From NCBI RefSeq assembly GCF_021134715.1, contig NC_060018.1:10619501-10683500 (forward strand): DNA of 64,000 nt, written 5' to 3'. Numbering within the stretch: the stretch's first letter is position 1; every line of letters starts with the position of its first letter. The stretch is from Daphnia pulex (lineage: Eukaryota > Arthropoda > Branchiopoda > Diplostraca > Daphniidae). Under the pieces are notes generated by a model, which was given only the letters and a program-made list of their open reading frames with translations, was not told where the DNA came from and ran no database searches. A program made the translations under genes and the position numbers. Positions 21,000-33,367 of the stretch are shown in pieces.

Positions 21000-23330
21000 G
21001 CCAGGTGTCGCGATGGTGTCGCCATCACAGGTGTTTAATAGATTAACACACTGGAGGGACTGTTTGATTGGTTGCCTAGACTACGAGCTTATACGTAAGT
21101 ATCGATTTCTCTCCGTGCGTGTCTGACTTGTGTCGTTGGAGATGATTTGAATATGATGATGATGAAAGGTGAAAGGACACGGATGGGGGGGAGAGAGTTG
21201 ACAGCCAATGAGATTCGAGAGTTCTCTCTTTTCTTGATCTGGCGTGAAATTTTCTTCTCTGCCCGCAAAATAAAATAAAAAAGGTTTCCGAACAAATCTG
21301 AGAGAGGGCGTGACTTAAGCGACTTACCGAACCCCTCGTAGACTTTCTCTTTATTATTTTTCACGTCATGGAAAACAAACATTAGGTTGAACTCTCCAAA
21401 ATTCAATCACATTTGACCTCTCTATTTTCGATTTAAAATGGGAATTTGAAATTGCCGGGGTTGGAAAACTTGTTGCTGAAACCTTGTGGGGTTGTCGCCA
21501 TCTAAAGGGGTAGTGAGCTTTTTTGCCATACAGTCGGTAGAGAGGGGGGATTTTGTGAGGTACTCTGTAATTATTGACTGGGCGGGGGCTCTCTCTACAG
21601 CTACTGAGTATAGGTGGCGGCCCCGGCCCTAATGATGCCGGACCGGTGCAGGGTTCTTGCTATAACTAGTGCCATATCTCCATATATACGTGTGTGTGTG
21701 TGTAAGGCCCCATTCGGCGCCAGACTGACGCGTCGTCGCTTGTCGTTCGGTCCCCGCCGCTTGCCCCGCAGCAGCTCCACCACCGATGATGACGATGATG
21801 ATTTCTTTTTTCGGCAAGAGATTTTCAAGTTCATTTCAAGTTCCAAGGGATATAATAATCATTTGGACTGATATTGTTATTTGTCGTGTGCCATACTCGA
21901 ATCTATAATAGTAGACTTAATATCATCATCAGTAAAAAATTTTCCTTTCGGCATTTTCTGGCGGGTATTTTTGAATTTTATTTATTGAATTTTTATTTTA
22001 TTTTGAATTTTTATTTTTGCTTGGGAAAATTAAATGGGCCTATTATTCTCGTTTGTTGTGTATGGCGTCTGGTAAACAAATGGGTAAAATTCGACTGTAA
22101 CTGTCACCTACACACCGCAATAATAGTCTCTGCGGATATCAAACGTGCGGTCGTCTTTTTTCGTTCATTCTCTCTCTCGCTATTCTGACGCAATCGAAAT
22201 TGCCGCCGTTTCACAGTAAACAAACGCTCTCTACCTTGTGTGTGTCTGTGTAATATTACCGTCGTCGTTATCTCTCTCTCTCTCCCGGTCCCGTCCATCC
22301 ATCATCATCACCATCCCCCGTTTGAGTGTCTTCAGCTGAGAAACGATGAAGCGGTGCGGCTACTGTATTTTTCAATCGACGCGAAAAAAGACCTGTCGTG
22401 TCTTGTGAATAGCACCACCACCACTACAACAGAAATAAAATTTGTCTTTCCCATCATTACATTAGCGCAAGTAATCAATAAATCACCCGATCCTCCTCCT
22501 ACCCCTTTGGTGGCGAGTAGGGGTTTTAATTTATTTATAAAATTTAATCGAATAGGCCTCGTTAAAAAATGGTTTTGATTCATACGTGAATTATTTGTGA
22601 ACGGAAAAATATGAAATTAATGTGACGCCTAATTATTGACTAGCATCTGTTCGTGGAGATGTGCACGGCGCAAACGAACGCCACCCAAGTTTGCTATTCG
22701 ACGTATTTATGGCCGCCTCGCAAACACTTGACAAGCGATTTAGAACAAACAGGAGAGAGATACTCCCTCGTGTGTTTTTCAATTGTGTGTTTTTAATAGT
22801 GTGTATTATAGACCCACACAATGGTCGTAAAAACCGGATGTTTGTTGTGTAGCATTTCGACGGGGGGTCTCTCTCTCTCTCTCTCTTTATTTTATATACG
22901 CCGTAAGTTTCCTATCGGATATCCTTACGACCATCAAAAATGGGAGTCAAGCTTGTTGTTGTTGTTTTCGTGAGACGTTTTACAGTCGATTATCACAAGT
23001 GTTTATTCATTCGCTTCGCTTTGCTTGGTTATTTTCTATTCTTCGCGCTGTGTAATTTTTCTATTGGCCTGTGATTTGCGACCAGCTACTAACGAAATTT
23101 TCACATTTTTCATTCGTTTCGTTCACAATCTTTGCCTTGATTAAAATTTTTTGAATTTTCCGGTTTTTCGCGGTGTGGAATATTTTTTTAAATTTTAAAT
23201 CAAGTTGTTTTTGGAGTTTCGATTGAGAAATTCTAATTAAAGGTAGGACCACTTCCGCTGGTGTCGTTCCCGCTGAGTGTTCTTTTAGTTTAGTCTTGAT
23301 ACTATTTAATGATGGTTTCAGGTTTCCAAA
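21000..23330. other. Simple-sequence-rich non-coding region
   Basis: Contains (GT)n at ~21690-21702, (CT)n at 22268-22284 and 22868-22888, and many CA/TC-rich stretches with higher GC than the flanks. Open frames here are short, overlapping and low-complexity. It could be a promoter or 5' untranslated region, or the leader of the BEL element that follows. I found no repeated LTR to support the latter. Confidence 0.4.
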
Positions 23331-23426
23331 AGTCGGAATGGGACGTACATGTACAAACACACAAGACAAGTCTGTACTGTTTCATCACCAGTCAGCACCG
23401 GTGCAGAAAATCAGCAGTTAGTAACC

Positions 23427-26400
23427 ATGGCCATGCTACCCAACCTACCACTATTCGGAGGCGACCCAAAAGACTGGCCCATGTTCATACAAGCCTTCAA
23501 GAGCATGGTTCACGACGTATTCACTTCTGACGCCCAACGCCTGGCAATGTTGCATTCAAAACTGGAAAACCGATTACGAATAGGGATGAGCCAAGTACTG
23601 ACGACGCCGATGGCTTACCGTGATGCCCTCCAAGAACTGCATCGGAAATACGGACATCCGCATCTTGTGGTTAGAAGCTACATACGAAGACTCATGGAGC
23701 TCCCGTCACTAAGAGAAAGTGAAGAAGTCGACGAGTTTGTGACAAAATTGCACGGGGCGGTAACGACACTCGAAGCAGCTGGATACGGTCACGAGCTTAA
23801 TTCAAGCGTGGCATTGGCCGAGATAGTCCATAAGCTACCACCATCAATGATAACACGCTGGGGAAGAAAAATGCATAAGCTGCTACCAAAGGTACCTACG
23901 CTCCGCGACTTAGATATTTGGATAGAAGAAGAATTGATGAGCACCAGAAACGTACGAGACATGACCCGGCAGCTGAGGCGAAATCCAATCCCAGCACCGA
24001 AACCTTGCCTTGGAATGTTTCAACCGACAGTGAATTTCGTTAACCGAAAGCCAACTGAAAAGGATGCAGATCAACGTTCCGGAAGTAATAAATGTGGCCT
24101 GTGTAAATTAGAACCCGGTCACCGATTGGCATTATGCCCCAAGTTTATCAGCATGGAACCTACTCAACGAGCACAAGATGTATACGATCTTAAAAATTGT
24201 TTCCGATGTTTGGGGAGGAACCACAACAGTAACGAGTGCCGGAAAACAGATGCGACGTTTGGTGTAGCCAATTGCAGCCAGCATCATCATACGATGCTCC
24301 ACGGAGCAGACCGAGTAGCGCGAAAATGACTAGACCTCAATACAGACACGGCCTGCCTCGGAGCCGTGAAGAAAACCTTCGATCTACCGCTGTATGTCTG
24401 GATACAAATACATAACGGCCCTCGGAGCATAACAGTGCTGGCGCTGTTAGATACCGGTTGCAACACCACACTCATCACTCGAAGAGTCGCGGACGTGCTG
24501 GGGCTTAAAGGGAAGACGATACCACGCAGGATCGGAGCATGATTTGGAGCAGCACCTTCCTTGCCGATAAGTATCGTATGTTGCCAAATTACACCGTGTA
24601 AGACAAGAAAGCCACTCTTCGATGTAGAACGCGCCCTCGTAGTTCCCGAGCTAAAAGGAGCCGATTTCAACGTGAATTGGGAAAAGGAGAAGCAGAAATG
24701 GAGCCACTTACGAGACCTTGATTTACTGGTGGTCGACTCCAAACAGATTGGCTGTTTTGTCGGGACCAACACAGGAAGAGCGCTACTACATCTGGAGAGC
24801 CGAATTCCAGACAGAAGTGGGCCAGTTGCAGTTTTAACACCTTTCGGATGGACAGCGATGGGAGAGATTTCATACGAGCCAGCCACCAATCCTGATCCTG
24901 CTCCGATCGATGCAACATGCGCAGAAACAGCCGCATGGCAAGTAGATGAAGCAGACGAAGCGGTCCAGCTCTGGTGCACACCGGAACTGTTCAACTCCAT
25001 AACAAAACGACAAAAGCGGCATAGCGCAGAAGAGGCTAGAGCGATTGAAATTCTCACCCAAACGATACGAAACCTCGGCGATAGGTACGAAGTGGGGCTA
25101 CCGTGGAAGACGGAAGACATCCGCCTACCGAACAACAGAACGAGCACGCTTCGCCGATTATACGCCAACGAAAATCGATTTAGAATGGACTCGGATTTTG
25201 TAAGCAAGTACACGCAAGCAATCGAAGCAAACGTAGCAGCGGGATTTGCCAGTCAACTGACTCGAGCTGAATTGGATGGCCCGGTGGGAAGAACGGTGTA
25301 TCTTCCGCATTTCTTAGTAATCAACCCAAACAAGCCAAACAAACCACGTTTAGTTTTCGACGCTGCCAGCCGACATGAAGGAGTTAGCCTCAACGACGGC
25401 CTCATTAATGGACCGTCGCTACTAACTAATCTGCACGACCTGCTAGTCAAATTCAGGGAACGTCCCTACCCGATTTCCATGGACATTGAAAAGATGTTTT
25501 TACAGGTTCGCGTGAGAGAAGAGGATCAAGCCGCCTTCCGATACTTGTGGCGACGGCCAGGAGATAGTGGCCACCGGTGACCTATGAAGTGATGGTCGAG
25601 ATCTTCGGGGCCGCTTCCTCACACACATCATGTTCGTTCGTCTTAAGACGTATAGCCGAAGACCACCCAGAATACGCCGACATAGCCGACAAGGTTATAA
25701 ATAACTTTTACCTGGACAATTATCTAGACTCATTTAATGATGCAGACACCGCCATTTCCTGTTGTCACCGTTTGATTGAACTTTTTAAAAAAGGTGGTTT
25801 CCCTCTTACTCAAGCGATGACTTCGTCAAGAGAATTTTGGCTCTCATTCCCACCCAAATTTCGAGCCAAACCGGCGTTAAGCATCGATCTAGATGACCTT
25901 CCAGTAGAAAGGACCCTGGGACTAATCTGGGAAGGAGAGTCCGACACGTTCACCTTTCTGCTCAACATCGAGAAGGATGCAGATACTAAACGGAAGATCG
26001 TCAGCTCAGTGGCCAGTATTTTTGACCCAATGGGATTTCTTGCCTGCGTCACCGTGATTCCCAAGATAATCATTCAAGACATCTGGCGACTAGGAAGAAA
26101 GGAAAAAGGTGGACTGTCGTGGGCCGACGAACTTCCAAGCAGCATAACCGAAAGATGGAAAAACTTCGCACAAGAACTGACGCTAATACGAGAGTTGAAG
26201 ATACGGCGATGCTTACGACCAGCAAAATTCGACCCCCAGAAAACCCGGTTTGAGCTACACACGTTTACTGATGCCTCAGAACGAGCGTATACGGCGGCCG
26301 TGTACCTACGCTCAGAATGCGACGGGCTAGTCGACGTCAACTTGGTAACAGCCAGAACAAAGGTTGCGCCATTACAGCAGCAGACGATTCCTCGCCTTGA

Positions 26401-26480
26401 ATTATTGGGAGCCGTACTAGGTTTTAGATTTGCCCTACGTGTAAAAGAAAGTAGTAAAAGTAGTAAAGTAAAAGGAGTAG
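23427..26480 (+). mobile_element. BEL/Pao LTR retrotransposon gag-pol, 3' truncated
   Basis: One long gag-pol reading frame broken by TGA at 24327-24329, TGA at 24540-24542 and a one-base shift near 25575. Gag (from ATG 23427): MAMLPNLPLFGGDPKDWPMF, the DUF1759-type domain of BEL/Pao, then Cys/His clusters CGLCKLEPGHRLALC and CFRCLGRNHNSNEC. Protease: LALLDTGCNTTLI at ~24442, with the active Asp-Thr-Gly. RT: YLPHFLVINP, RLVFDAASR, ISMDIEKMFLQV (catalytic Asp) and FYLDNYLDS, where the usual second Asp of the DD pair is Asn. RNase H start: HTFTDASERAYTAAVYLR. The sequence stops inside RNase H; integrase and 3' LTR are absent. Not active. Confidence 0.9.
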
Positions 26481-26529
26481 AGTGAGCTTACTCCTTTGTT
26501 CTTACTCCATGATCTTTGAAAATACATCA

Positions 26530-26705
26530 TGCCCGCACCTGCTTCTCCAAGATGCGTTGCCAGATAAAACGCCTAAATATTCATTTCTCTCCCAAAATTT
26601 ATGTGGCAATGCTGCACCCCCTCATTTCTTAGCTGCCTCCTCTCACCCCCCAATTTCCATGCCCCTCTTCCTTTCTTCTAAAAAAAGGGCAGAACACGTC
26701 CCGCT
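26530..26705 (-). repeat. Dispersed element related to 61198-61310
   Basis: On the minus strand the stretch reads AGAGGGG...GGGGGTGAGAGGAGG...AAATGAGGGGGTGCAGCATTGC. The same order of purine-rich blocks occurs on the plus strand at 61205-61275 (GGGGGTGAGAGAGGGTAGC, AAATGAGGGGGACAGCATTGC). This suggests two diverged copies of one short non-coding repeat, here abutting the truncated BEL element. Confidence 0.55.
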
Positions 26706-26777
26706 CTCCCATAGATAGGTCGATGTCTCTCACTCTCTGTCGTCAATCCGAGAGGAGATTTTGAGGAAAGAGATTCC

Positions 26778-26876
26778 AATGCTGCGTTTCATAAGTCGAA
26801 GAAGACCAGAGATTTAATAGAATCAAAATGATTCTATTAAATCTTTGGTCCTCTTAGACTTATGAAACGAAGCATT
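26778..26876. repeat. 99-bp near-perfect foldback hairpin
   Basis: The arm AATGCTGCGTTTCATAAGTC... (26778-26825) and its reverse complement (26829-26876) differ at only about five of 48 positions, with a loop of about 3 bases. A stem this long with mismatches could be a foldback transposon remnant or a small-RNA hairpin. No target duplication is obvious. Confidence 0.85.
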
Positions 26877-26969
26877 GTCGGGGATATCCCATGACTTTTC
26901 CCCTTCTTTGAGAATACCACATACTACCATACTGTGAAAAAATATGTCGAACAACCCTATTACATAATT

Positions 26970-27415
26970 TCACTTTTGAGGGCATCGGTGACCAAGACGT
27001 TTTTCCTGGCCGCCTTTTTGTCACGCACGTCTTCCATTGCGGTTCTATTCATATCAGGATCTTCAGTGGATTCATATTCTTCCAAATTCTTCCTCGGATA
27101 ATGAGCACGGGCGTTTGAATGGGACGAGTAGTTTTTAAAGCACCACTCATTAGATGAGGTGCATTGATATCTAGTTTAAAAAAATACAACAGTTTAAGGG
27201 ATGGCATGATTAATTGATAATTAAAGCATGGAAATAAAATATAGAACAATATAGCTAACTTGTAAGTCAAAATTTCGTTCCTCGAGGTTCTTAATCTAGC
27301 ACAGTGATTTTTTCTTGCTTTGAGGCATTTTCGGTTTTCAATTCTTTAATTCTCGCCTGTAAATTTGCTTTATCCTCCAGCCACTCTCTCGAATCTCCCA
27401 TATCCGGGGATCGCT
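26970..27415 (-). CDS. Unrecognised coiled-coil exons
   Basis: Two minus-strand open segments: 27415-27298 encodes WLEDKANLQARIKELKTENA ending at a stop after KITVLD, with heptad-like spacing. Separately, 27150-26975 encodes a charged peptide with EEYESTEDPDMNRTAMEDVR and DKKAARKNVLVTDA. Whether they belong to one gene cannot be settled, since the first ends in a stop. They could equally be part of a transposon ORF1. No family is recognised. Confidence 0.3.
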
Positions 27416-27539
27416 TAGCTATTTATAAAATTCAAAAGAAATAATTATGTTGCATTTTTAAGTTTTACTAATCCTAATCTACAATCAACAAACCTTGCGA
27501 ATGAATGAAGTTCATCATTTTTTCAGGAGGCAAACTTCA

Positions 27540-28725
27540 TTATCCTGACCCGGGGTGAACAACCCCTCGGGTTGCAGCAAAGTATACGTCTTCGGCGAGA
27601 TTGCCGTACAAGATTGTGGTCGTCATGTCCAGTTGAACCATACCCATGTTTCTTGCTGCGACAATATTAGTCATATGGTATCGTGAGTGACGACGGATGC
27701 ATATGTCTCGTTATAGTCAATGCCTGGTCTTTGGCTGAAGACCTTGGCAACGAGACGGGCTTGGGGTTTCCATTTGGTGTCAGTTTGATGGTAAAAGTCT
27801 ATCTTGATCCGTAGTTTTCTCGCAGGGGGACCGGATGTCGTCAGGACCATGTCTCGTTCGTCATGAGAGATTCGTATTTGATTTTGAGGGCCACGCGCTA
27901 CTTGTCCGCTTCAGGGCAGTCGATGGCGTCGTCGTACTGGTTCGGCTCGAAGGAATCGTTGCCGTTATCTGTCATCATAGCCGCCATTTAATCCCATTGC
28001 TTCTTAGGAATCATGCAACGCAGTGAGCGACGGGTCAGGCAAATTTGGTTTTGGTGTGCTTTTCTCGTTGATTTGGATCACTTGTCTCTGTATTCACATC
28101 GCTGTTAGTCATGTTGTCGATTGTTGTCGTTGTGTCATTTGTTGACATGTTGGTAGAAATTGGGCGGTTGCTTTGGGTAGGATCGTTTTTCGCGTCTTTC
28201 ATAACGTCAGTGAGGTGGTGGTGTTCGTTGAACGTTGCGTGGATGCTTTCCTTTTCGGTTCGGCTTTCGGGATTCCAAAACCGCCAAGCCGACGTGGCAC
28301 TGTAGCCTAAGAAGATGCGCCTCGAAATTTTCTGATTTAGCTTCCTTCGTTCTACCTTTTGTACATGGGCGTAATCGGTGGAGCCAAAGGAGCGAAGGTT
28401 TTAAACGTCAGGTTATCGACGATTTCATTACTCGTACGGTGTGACAGGGGATGCTATGTTACGAATGATGAGATCAAGGCAGCAGGACATTCAGTCCTTT
28501 GATCGGTGTTGACGTCGGCAACGTCTTGAAGGCGACGGGACTTCATTTCTACGGACTCCATAATCGATTACCATTTCGCTTTGACGTGGGCCACAGAAAA
28601 AAAAACTACGGACTGGTTCCTGAAAGGAGTTACACGCTAAAAGAAGCACAGCCAATTCAAGCGATTACGAATCTCTTCAAAAGCTTTGCGACTTTCATCG
28701 AACGGTGGTTTTTGAGTAATACTTG
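27540..28725 (-). mobile_element. Ty1/copia remnant (integrase and reverse transcriptase)
   Basis: On the minus strand, 28420-28215 encodes an integrase C-terminal region, VQKVERRKLNQKISRRIFLG then YSATSAWRFWNPESRTEKES, matching the copia 'R.KLD.KS..CIFVGYS...' motif. Nearer 27540-27800 the RT start appears as QARLVAKVFSQRPGIDYNET with YASVVTHDTI and, in a shifted frame, MVQLDMTT and LAEDVYFAAT. Stops and shifts occur throughout; GAG and the RT active site (YVDD) are not seen. Bases 28735-28775 include a G-run and no gene. Confidence 0.75.
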
Positions 28726-29109
28726 AATCAGTCACGTTAGTTCATATACAGCGAAGGGGGGGGGGAGGGGGTAGAAGTTAACGTGACGATTTGAAACCAA
28801 CTGGTTTGAATTTTGAAATGAATAAGTTAGCTGTAACTTTTGTTCTATTCGAAGATAATTATAATATATATTTATAATATCGTTTTCCAGCTGAAACAAC
28901 AGATCAAATCACGATGAAACACTCCTTGGGGAAAAATCGTTGTAAAAATTACGTTATCCGTGGAAATCAAGTTTGACCTTGCAAGATTGCTTGCATTGCA
29001 GCCGATTGCAGCGTGACCTTGTTTTTGTGTATACCTACGGTTTGAAAAAGGGAGGCTATTTGTGTTTCTAAGTCTTCCCTGTGAGCAGATTCTTGCTTGG
29101 AAATTTAAA

Positions 29110-30140
29110 ATGAATTTTCCTGGCTTACTCTCTTTTCCTAACGAAGTTCTGTGTCTCATTTGTGATTCCATCATCAGTTTAAGTGATTTGTACAGTTTAA
29201 AATTGACTTGTCGTAGGTTCTTAGAAGTTATTAGAACGAGCAACATCTTCAGAAACATAAGTTTAAAATTAGTGATACTCTTCAACAAATGACTTCAGTT
29301 TGCTATTCCTTTGGTGAAATTCCCTTGGAAGTTATGGACAAGCTGGTCATTTGCCAAAACCCTGAGATGGTTGAAGACATTCTACGATAAAAAATGTTTC
29401 AAAAGGAGTTGTAAGATAGAAGCACAAGTAACTAAAACACTTGCAAGTTCATAATTTCTTAAATTAATATGCTGTTGTGTTCTTATTTTTTTCAACTAGG
29501 AACGAAAACTTGGCCATCAAATTCTATGCAAGAAAAATGCTGATGCATGTAAGATTTAGAAGTCTGGAAAAAAAGTTGATGGAGTGGATGTCATCAGAGT
29601 TTCAGCCACAGTTGCAAAGTGCCATTCTGATTTCACAATATGGCAAAATGATGGAAGAAAAATATCTCACTAAATTTGAGGTCAATAGTTGAGAAATATA
29701 TGGAAAACATAACCAATAAAGTGGATGCTGAACTTATCGTTGACAAATGTTATGCGTCAATCTTCTTCAACAAAGTTTGCCGTTGGTCTTATCTATTATC
29801 TTTATCTTATCTACACAAGTATGTTATATATGCAAGAAAAATGCTGATGCATGTAAGATTTAGAAGTCTGGAAAAAAAGTTGATGGAGTGGATGTCATCA
29901 GAGTTTCAGCCACAGTTGCAAAGTGCCATTCTGATTTCACAATATGGCAAAATGATGGAAGAAAAATATCTCACTAAATTTGAGGTCAATAGTTGAGAAA
30001 TATATGGAAAACATAACCAATAAAGTGGATGCTGAACTTATCGTTGACAAATGTTATGCGTCAATCTTCTTCAACAAAGTTTGCCGTTGGTCTTACAAGT
30101 ATGTCCACTGGTGTGAAATAAGTGGGTGTCATCGACTCGC
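29110..30140 (+). pseudogene. FBXO21-like F-box gene fragment with internal duplication
   Basis: 29110-29290 encodes an F-box, FPNEVLCLICDSIISLSDLY then SLKLTCRRFLEVIR. 29311-29390 encodes GEIPLEVMDKLVICQNPEM. After an intron, 29501-29690 encodes NLAIKFYARKMLMHVRFRSL, then LQSAILISQYGKMMEEKY, then, in another frame, IVEKYMENI. This order resembles FBXO21 (the 'WKYYAKKIL' and 'AVYIDQY' region that precedes its transglutaminase-like and YccV domains). In known members the F-box recruits substrates to SCF ubiquitin ligases. The coding block 29525-29792 is duplicated at 29829-30096. Stops and shifts, and the missing C-terminal domains, indicate a pseudogene. The F-box call is firmer than the FBXO21 call. 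Confidence 0.6.
29525..30096. repeat. Tandem duplication, unit 304 bp with ~268 bp identical
   Basis: 29525-29792 and 29829-30096 appear identical on inspection. The 36-bp spacer between them (CTATTATCTTTATCTTATC... through ACACAAGTATGT) partly resembles the sequence following the second copy (ACAAGTATGT). The lack of differences implies a very recent duplication, or an assembly artefact. Confidence 0.9.
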
Positions 30141-30149
30141 GGATGGACA

Positions 30150-31300
30150 TTTTTTTTCACCACGTTTTGTTGGAAGGGGGTGACTCTGATTTCCCTCCCG
30201 AATGTACGTATAAATCAATATGTTGTCTTATTTAAAAAAAAAGTGCTGAAATTCCGATATGATTTATTTTTAGTTGATTTGGATATGCATCCACAAGGCA
30301 CGGTCTTCAACCACCCTTTGATTGGATTGCATTTTGAGCGTTCAATGGTTGCCTTTACATCCCCAATACGTAATTGAAAACCATCTTCCCATACGATGAT
30401 GAATACGCTTCGCCCTTGGTTGGGTAACTTTCTTAATTTTATGTAATGGTTTCGTCGTGTACAAAATTTGTCATCGAAGATTGAAATTGTATTGTCTTCC
30501 GGCTCTATATGTTTATAATTTTTAATATTCCTGTTTAAATTATTCTTATGTGTTGCTTTCACTCATTTTGAGCGAAATTTATGTCCAATTGAGACAACGA
30601 ATTTCGATTAATCCCACTATAATTTCCCTACACTTTTCGGGAGTTTATCAACCTGTGCATTTCTGTTCTTGCATACAAAATTGTTTCATTCAATCCCAAA
30701 ATGTGTTATTGGAGCGTTTATGAGACACAAATCGTCAGTTGACCCTTTGCTGGAAGCAAGGACGTGTAGCGGACTTTTGTACATAGCATTCATACTCTTG
30801 TATCTTCCTTGATTTCGTTGGGTGTGGCTACTTTGCGACAAATTTGAAAATGATAGCTTCTGAGTGTGAGCGGTTACTTCATTTATGGCTATATAAGAAA
30901 TTCGATTTCCGAAAATATAATACAGAAATGGCTTAAACCGCAAAGAACATTTTTATTATAATTCAAGAGTGTTCCATTTAAAAAAATATTAGCCAGTATT
31001 ATTGAAATTTGAAAATCCGAACAAGGAAATTCGCCGTGAATTTGGAAATTGCGTTATACGATTCCATTTTGGGGTATCAGGTATCAGTATTAGCCTTAAA
31101 AAATTAATTCTCCTTTGCAGCCAAACAATTTGATAAGCTAGAAGAGGGACAACGCCCTTTGATTCAATAAAACTAGAAGGTGCCAACAGGGAAACCTCAT
31201 TTTATAGAAAATGTGATTTTTTACGTAATGAGGAAGAGATGTCCAATACCAATATGACTCTTTTTGATCGTCAAGGTTGTCTCTGAATCTTTTGCATTTC
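30150..31300. other. No recognised gene
   Basis: Minus-strand open stretches at 30562-30215 and 30943-30686 are open but show no motif I can name. The first contains EDGFQLRIGDVKATIERSK; the second has a weak ankyrin-like YKSPLHVLASSKGSTDDL. Either could be a remnant of the transposons or genes next to it. Confidence 0.3.
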
Positions 31301-33311
31301 CTAGGGGTAAAACAAGTTACCGACTGCCACCGTGAACAAAAAGATCAGTCTGGTCTCGAGGCAATATGTACTAAGTAGTACATAATCGCGGCAGCACCTT
31401 TCCCAGCATTCTGATTGGCTCTCACCATACAGGGCATCAACATCCAGTTCAGAGTCAAGACAATCTTCTTCTTCAGGAAAAAAGGTAAAAAAATCATCGT
31501 CGTCGTTTAATCCTTCTTCGATTTCAATATCGATGTTGACACCCAGAGTTAAATTCGATCCCTTTTCCGAATAAAGATATTCTATTCCAAATAATTCTCC
31601 AGTGTAGGCTGCTAATGGATGAAAATCGATGTCAGTAGATTTATCCAGTACGGCTGAACGTAGACACTTGAGTTTCAGTCTAAGTTTAGGATCAAATGAA
31701 CGGATATTGCTTTCAGGGGAGTCAATTGCTGCAATCGATCTTTGGCTATTCCACCATACAATTCCTTCGAGGATGTATGCTTGATGGGTGGACATCATTT
31801 GCTGCCGTTCCTAAATTTGTTTGCAATAAAGTCATCGTTAGTTTCGATATTATAAAAAAATAACAATATCAAGTCATACCAGGAATGAAGATTTTCAAAT
31901 GAGAATGAAAGCTTTCAAGTGATGTGGTTCCTCGGTCAAACCGAAACACAGGAAACAACACGCCACCTTCTGACAATCCTCCCGTCTTTGTATATAATTG
32001 GTAGCATTCCGGATCTTGTATGCAAGCAATATGGCGTTTCTCTTCTATCCAAATATCCCACACGTCTTCTCGTAGCAATGGTACGCCAAGAGTGTCAGTT
32101 GAGTCTTAGAGAGCGAATAAGATCTTCAATCAAACGAACCGTTTTTTCTGGTTCTCTTGTCCATCTTTTACAATGTTTTGCAAGTTCTACTTTCGAGATA
32201 AACTTGTTAACGGCATCCGTAGAAGGGTTTTTGAAACCAGCCAACACCAGTTCAAATTTCTTTGCTTCACGAAGAAGATCAACATCTTTTCCATCCCATT
32301 CAAAAATAGTGCCGGATAGCTTTGCCATAAAAATTCCGTAGAGAGGATGGGAATCATTGGTGCAGGCTTTATCCATTCTTCTCATGAAATGCCACGAATC
32401 GAGACGGACCAACAGTGCTTCCCAGCGATGGAAAAGACGTTGGAATTTATACTTTTCTTCACCCGTCTTGCAGCAGTCTCTGTCAGTGTACAGCACAAAC
32501 AGATTGGGTTGCAGAGCCTTTTCGTAATGATCCATTAATCCATCAGCCATGCGGGATAAATTGGACAGACTTTCAGAGGTAGTCATAAAGATATAAGGAT
32601 CTCTCCACGCTCATTCCCTACGTTCGTACACCACGATACCGATTTCACCCCTTTACCCTATCAATCAAGTATTGTAAGGATATTGTATACACATTGGGCT
32701 TAGTGAATCAAAATAAATCTCACCTGTAGTTTCCGCATCATTTTCTTAGTGGAATCAATTTTCGGTTCTTCTCCGTAAATAGATGTAGCACTAGCCTTCA
32801 GACACGGCAAACGCGACCAAACGTCTCAAATATAGGTAGCTAGGAACCATTTCGGATTAGGTGGGGATTTAAAATCAGGGGGATCGTGGTACTAGCATGC
32901 TGATAATTTCAGCTGTTGGTGACTTTTCTTATGCCTCTCACAATCAGTCAGATAAGAGATTGTTCTACGCATCCAGTCTTCGGCCTGCATTTCGTGTACG
33001 TCATGGCACACAGCAGTAGGGCTGTTTACTAACGTTCTAGTGCGCATTAGATTAACCACTGCTCTATCGCATGCATACTTTCTCGTCAATATAACAGGAA
33101 AGCGAACTTGGTAGGCGTCGGGCAGTTTAAAAAGTAGACGTGCGTCATAAGAAATGAATGTTCCACGACACGAAAGACACTCCAGATATTCGGCGGCGAG
33201 GTAGTATTGACAAGTGAGATCGATGAATTTTCGGACTCGGTTGTAGAGCCCTTTTGACGTCAAATATTGGACATCACTGCAAGTTGGACATGTGAAATTA
33301 AACGCCCACAT
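31301..33311 (-). pseudogene. DUF6729-type (KDZ-like) transposase, copy 1
   Basis: Minus-strand order: 33311-32892 encodes a zinc-binding domain, CPTCSDVQYLTSKGLYNRVR and YYLAAEYLECLSCRGTFISY, then RKYACDRAVVNLMRTRTL and YLTDCERHKKSH, as in DUF6729 proteins. After a stop, 32870-32730 has KWFLATYI, TGA, DVWSRLPCLKASATSIYG. After an intron comes the RNase H-like core: LFVLYTDRDCCKTGEEKYKF, VRLDSWHFMRRMDKACTNDS, HPLYGIFMAKLSGTIFEWDG (32550-32280), then (31869-32078) IWIEEKRHIACIQDPECYQL and RFDRGTTSLESFHSHLKIFI. The final exon (31810-31301) runs into the dispersed repeat peptide. At least one TGA and two shifts inactivate it. The fold resembles KDZ/hAT-like DDE transposases; the superfamily name is tentative. 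Confidence 0.7.
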
Positions 33312-33367
33312 TTTTCTTTTGGAAATGGTCTATCAAACCTAACGAGTACATTGATCTATTTACAGAT

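Noticed and set aside
21601..22578. Several overlapping open frames on both strands
   Set aside because: Composition is dominated by microsatellites and there is no recognisable protein; more likely untranslated or promoter sequence.
24287..25213. 308-codon minus-strand frame opposite BEL/Pao protease-RT
   Set aside because: The plus strand carries ordered gag, protease and RT motifs; the antisense frame has none.
30215..30562. Minus-strand frame considered as a YccV-like domain of FBXO21
   Set aside because: It is on the opposite strand from the F-box exons, and the similarity to YccV is limited to a few residues.
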